Shown: positions 5,943-6,389 of the stretch, piece after piece
Layout: each line of letters begins with the position of its first letter
How positions within the stretch are numbered: position 1 is the first letter of the stretch
Assembly: GCA_017457465.1 (NCBI GenBank)
Contig: JAFTHJ010000180.1
Location: 1 to 6,389, forward strand
Length of the DNA stretch: 6,389 nucleotides
Source of the DNA: Clostridia bacterium
GTDB taxonomy: Bacteria > Bacillota > Clostridia > Oscillospirales > CAG-272
Reading direction: 5' to 3'
Position numbers and translations under genes: made by a program
The notes under the pieces: generated by a model
What the model was told of the DNA's origin: nothing
What the model saw: only the letters and a program-made list of their open reading frames with translations
The model's database searches: none

Positions 5943-6286
5943 AAAAGAAGTTAGCCGAAAATTATCTTGAAAAAACTCCATTTCGCGCAGAGCATATAAA
6001 ATGGTCTGCGGACGAGGACGGAAAGGTCACTCTCGACATTGAAAACAAAGGGCTTTTCAACAGAATTGCGCAAAAGCTCTTCGGAAAGCCCCGCATATCT
6101 CACATACATCTCGATGCTATCGGAAGCTTCGTATGGCCGCTGATTGACGGTGAGCGGACTATTATGGATATCGGCGAGATAGTCGAGCGAGAGCTTGGCG
6201 AGCGAGCGCACCCCACATACGAGCGTCTCGCGAAATTCTTTCAGATTCTTGACAGCTACGGATTTGTTAAGTGGAAGGATAATTGA
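5939..6286 (+). CDS. PqqD-like small protein (RRE-fold, winged-helix peptide-binding)
   Basis: This 115-residue protein overlaps the OPT stop by 4 bases (ATGA, 5939-5942), with AAGGA at 5925-5929, so translation is coupled. Residues 53-112 match the PqqD superfamily: ISHIHLDAIGSFVWPLIDG (53-71), RTIMDIGEIVERELGER (73-89), then ERLAKFFQILDSYGFVKW (95-112). In PqqD and the RiPP recognition elements this winged-helix fold grips a leader peptide and presents it to a radical SAM or other modifying enzyme. An extra N-terminal part (1-50), basic at both ends with DEDGKVTLDIENKGLFNRIAQKLFG, precedes the core and is longer than in classical PqqD. No precursor peptide or modifying enzyme lies in the same operon, so a RiPP role is unproven. 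Coupling to a peptide transporter suggests it binds a peptide handled by that transporter, or regulates it. Structural assignment is fairly secure; function is inference. Confidence 0.82.
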   Translation: MKKKLAENYLEKTPFRAEHIKWSADEDGKVTLDIENKGLFNRIAQKLFGKPRISHIHLDAIGSFVWPLIDGERTIMDIGEIVERELGERAHPTYERLAKFFQILDSYGFVKWKDN

Positions 6287-6295
6287 ATATAAAAA

Positions 6296-6339
6296 GCCTT
6301 ACGCAACTTCTCGGTTGTCCTTAACGGAGAATTGTAGGC
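6296..6339 (+). terminator. weak composite hairpin after the PqqD-like gene
   Basis: GCCT (6296-6299) pairs with AGGC (6336-6339), CAA (6304-6306) with TTG (6332-6334) and TTCTC (6308-6312) with GAGAA (6327-6331), giving a bulged stem with a 14-base loop that starts 10 bases after the stop codon. There is no clear T run on the plus strand, though five A (6291-6295) flank it on the left, which would be T on the minus strand. It may protect the mRNA 3' end or be a decayed terminator. Confidence 0.3.
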
Positions 6340-6346
6340 ACTGATT

Positions 6347-6374
6347 TCGGCAGAGAACTTGCTTTCTCTGCCGA
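6347..6374. promoter_or_regulatory. perfect 11-bp palindrome overlapping the last promoter
   Basis: TCGGCAGAGAA (6347-6357) pairs with TTCTCTGCCGA (6364-6374) around a 6-base loop. Only TTT follows on the plus strand, so it could be a weak terminator for the OPT-pqqD operon. Its loop and right arm contain the -35 box and most of the spacer of the promoter at 6359-6387, so it may equally be an operator for the next gene. Confidence 0.5.
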
Positions 6375-6387
6375 TTTGTGATATAAT
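6359..6387 (+). promoter_or_regulatory. promoter of a gene beyond the right edge, extended -10
   Basis: TTGCTT (6359-6364) and a perfect TATAAT (6382-6387) are 17 bases apart, and TGA precedes the -10 box (TGnTATAAT). Transcription would start just outside the window. The arrangement mirrors the promoter of the OPT gene, so the downstream gene is a separate plus-strand unit. Confidence 0.65.
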
Positions 6388-6389
6388 GG

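Noticed and set aside
1..6389. CRISPR array, tRNA or rRNA gene, insertion sequence
   Set aside because: No regularly spaced repeats, cloverleaf-like or rRNA-like sequence, transposase or terminal inverted repeats were seen on either strand.

Overview
The window looks like low- to mid-GC Gram-positive DNA, most likely from a gut-type Clostridia relative (Oscillospirales or similar). The grounds are AGGAG-type ribosome binding sites, consensus TATAAT promoters, compact hairpin terminators, and the pairing of a radical SAM/SPASM protein with an OPT-family transporter. Genus cannot be read from the sequence.

The window has two unlike halves. The left part (1 to about 2780) is visibly AT-rich and carries four co-directional genes that all look like nucleases: the C-terminal part of an AlwI-family type II (IIS-like) restriction endonuclease that enters from the left edge; a GIY-YIG nuclease of the T5orf172/MUG113 kind with a C-terminal module resembling RAMA/DUF4357; a RusA-family Holliday junction resolvase; and a small unrecognised protein with a PD-(D/E)XK-like D...ExK signature. 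This is best read as the end of a restriction-modification or defence island. The cognate methyltransferase(s) are expected upstream, outside the window. After the last nuclease comes a non-coding stretch with an 11-bp-period direct repeat and two hairpins, where base composition changes.

The right part (about 2780 to 6389) has balanced GC and looks like host chromosome. A lone radical SAM/SPASM gene starts only 24 bases after a terminator-like hairpin. A strong bidirectional terminator follows, and next to it on the minus strand lies a 44-codon remnant of a Sel1-repeat protein. A near-consensus extended -10 promoter then drives a two-gene operon: an OPT-family oligopeptide transporter and, overlapping it by 4 bases, a PqqD-like (RRE-fold) small protein. 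The window closes with an 11-bp palindrome whose loop overlaps the -35 box of another extended -10 promoter for a gene outside the window.

The two most interesting combinations are the four-nuclease cluster, whose last gene is an undescribed PD-(D/E)XK candidate coupled to a resolvase gene, and the translationally coupled peptide transporter and PqqD-like protein, which lacks any visible precursor peptide in its own operon. Neither function can be proved from sequence alone.
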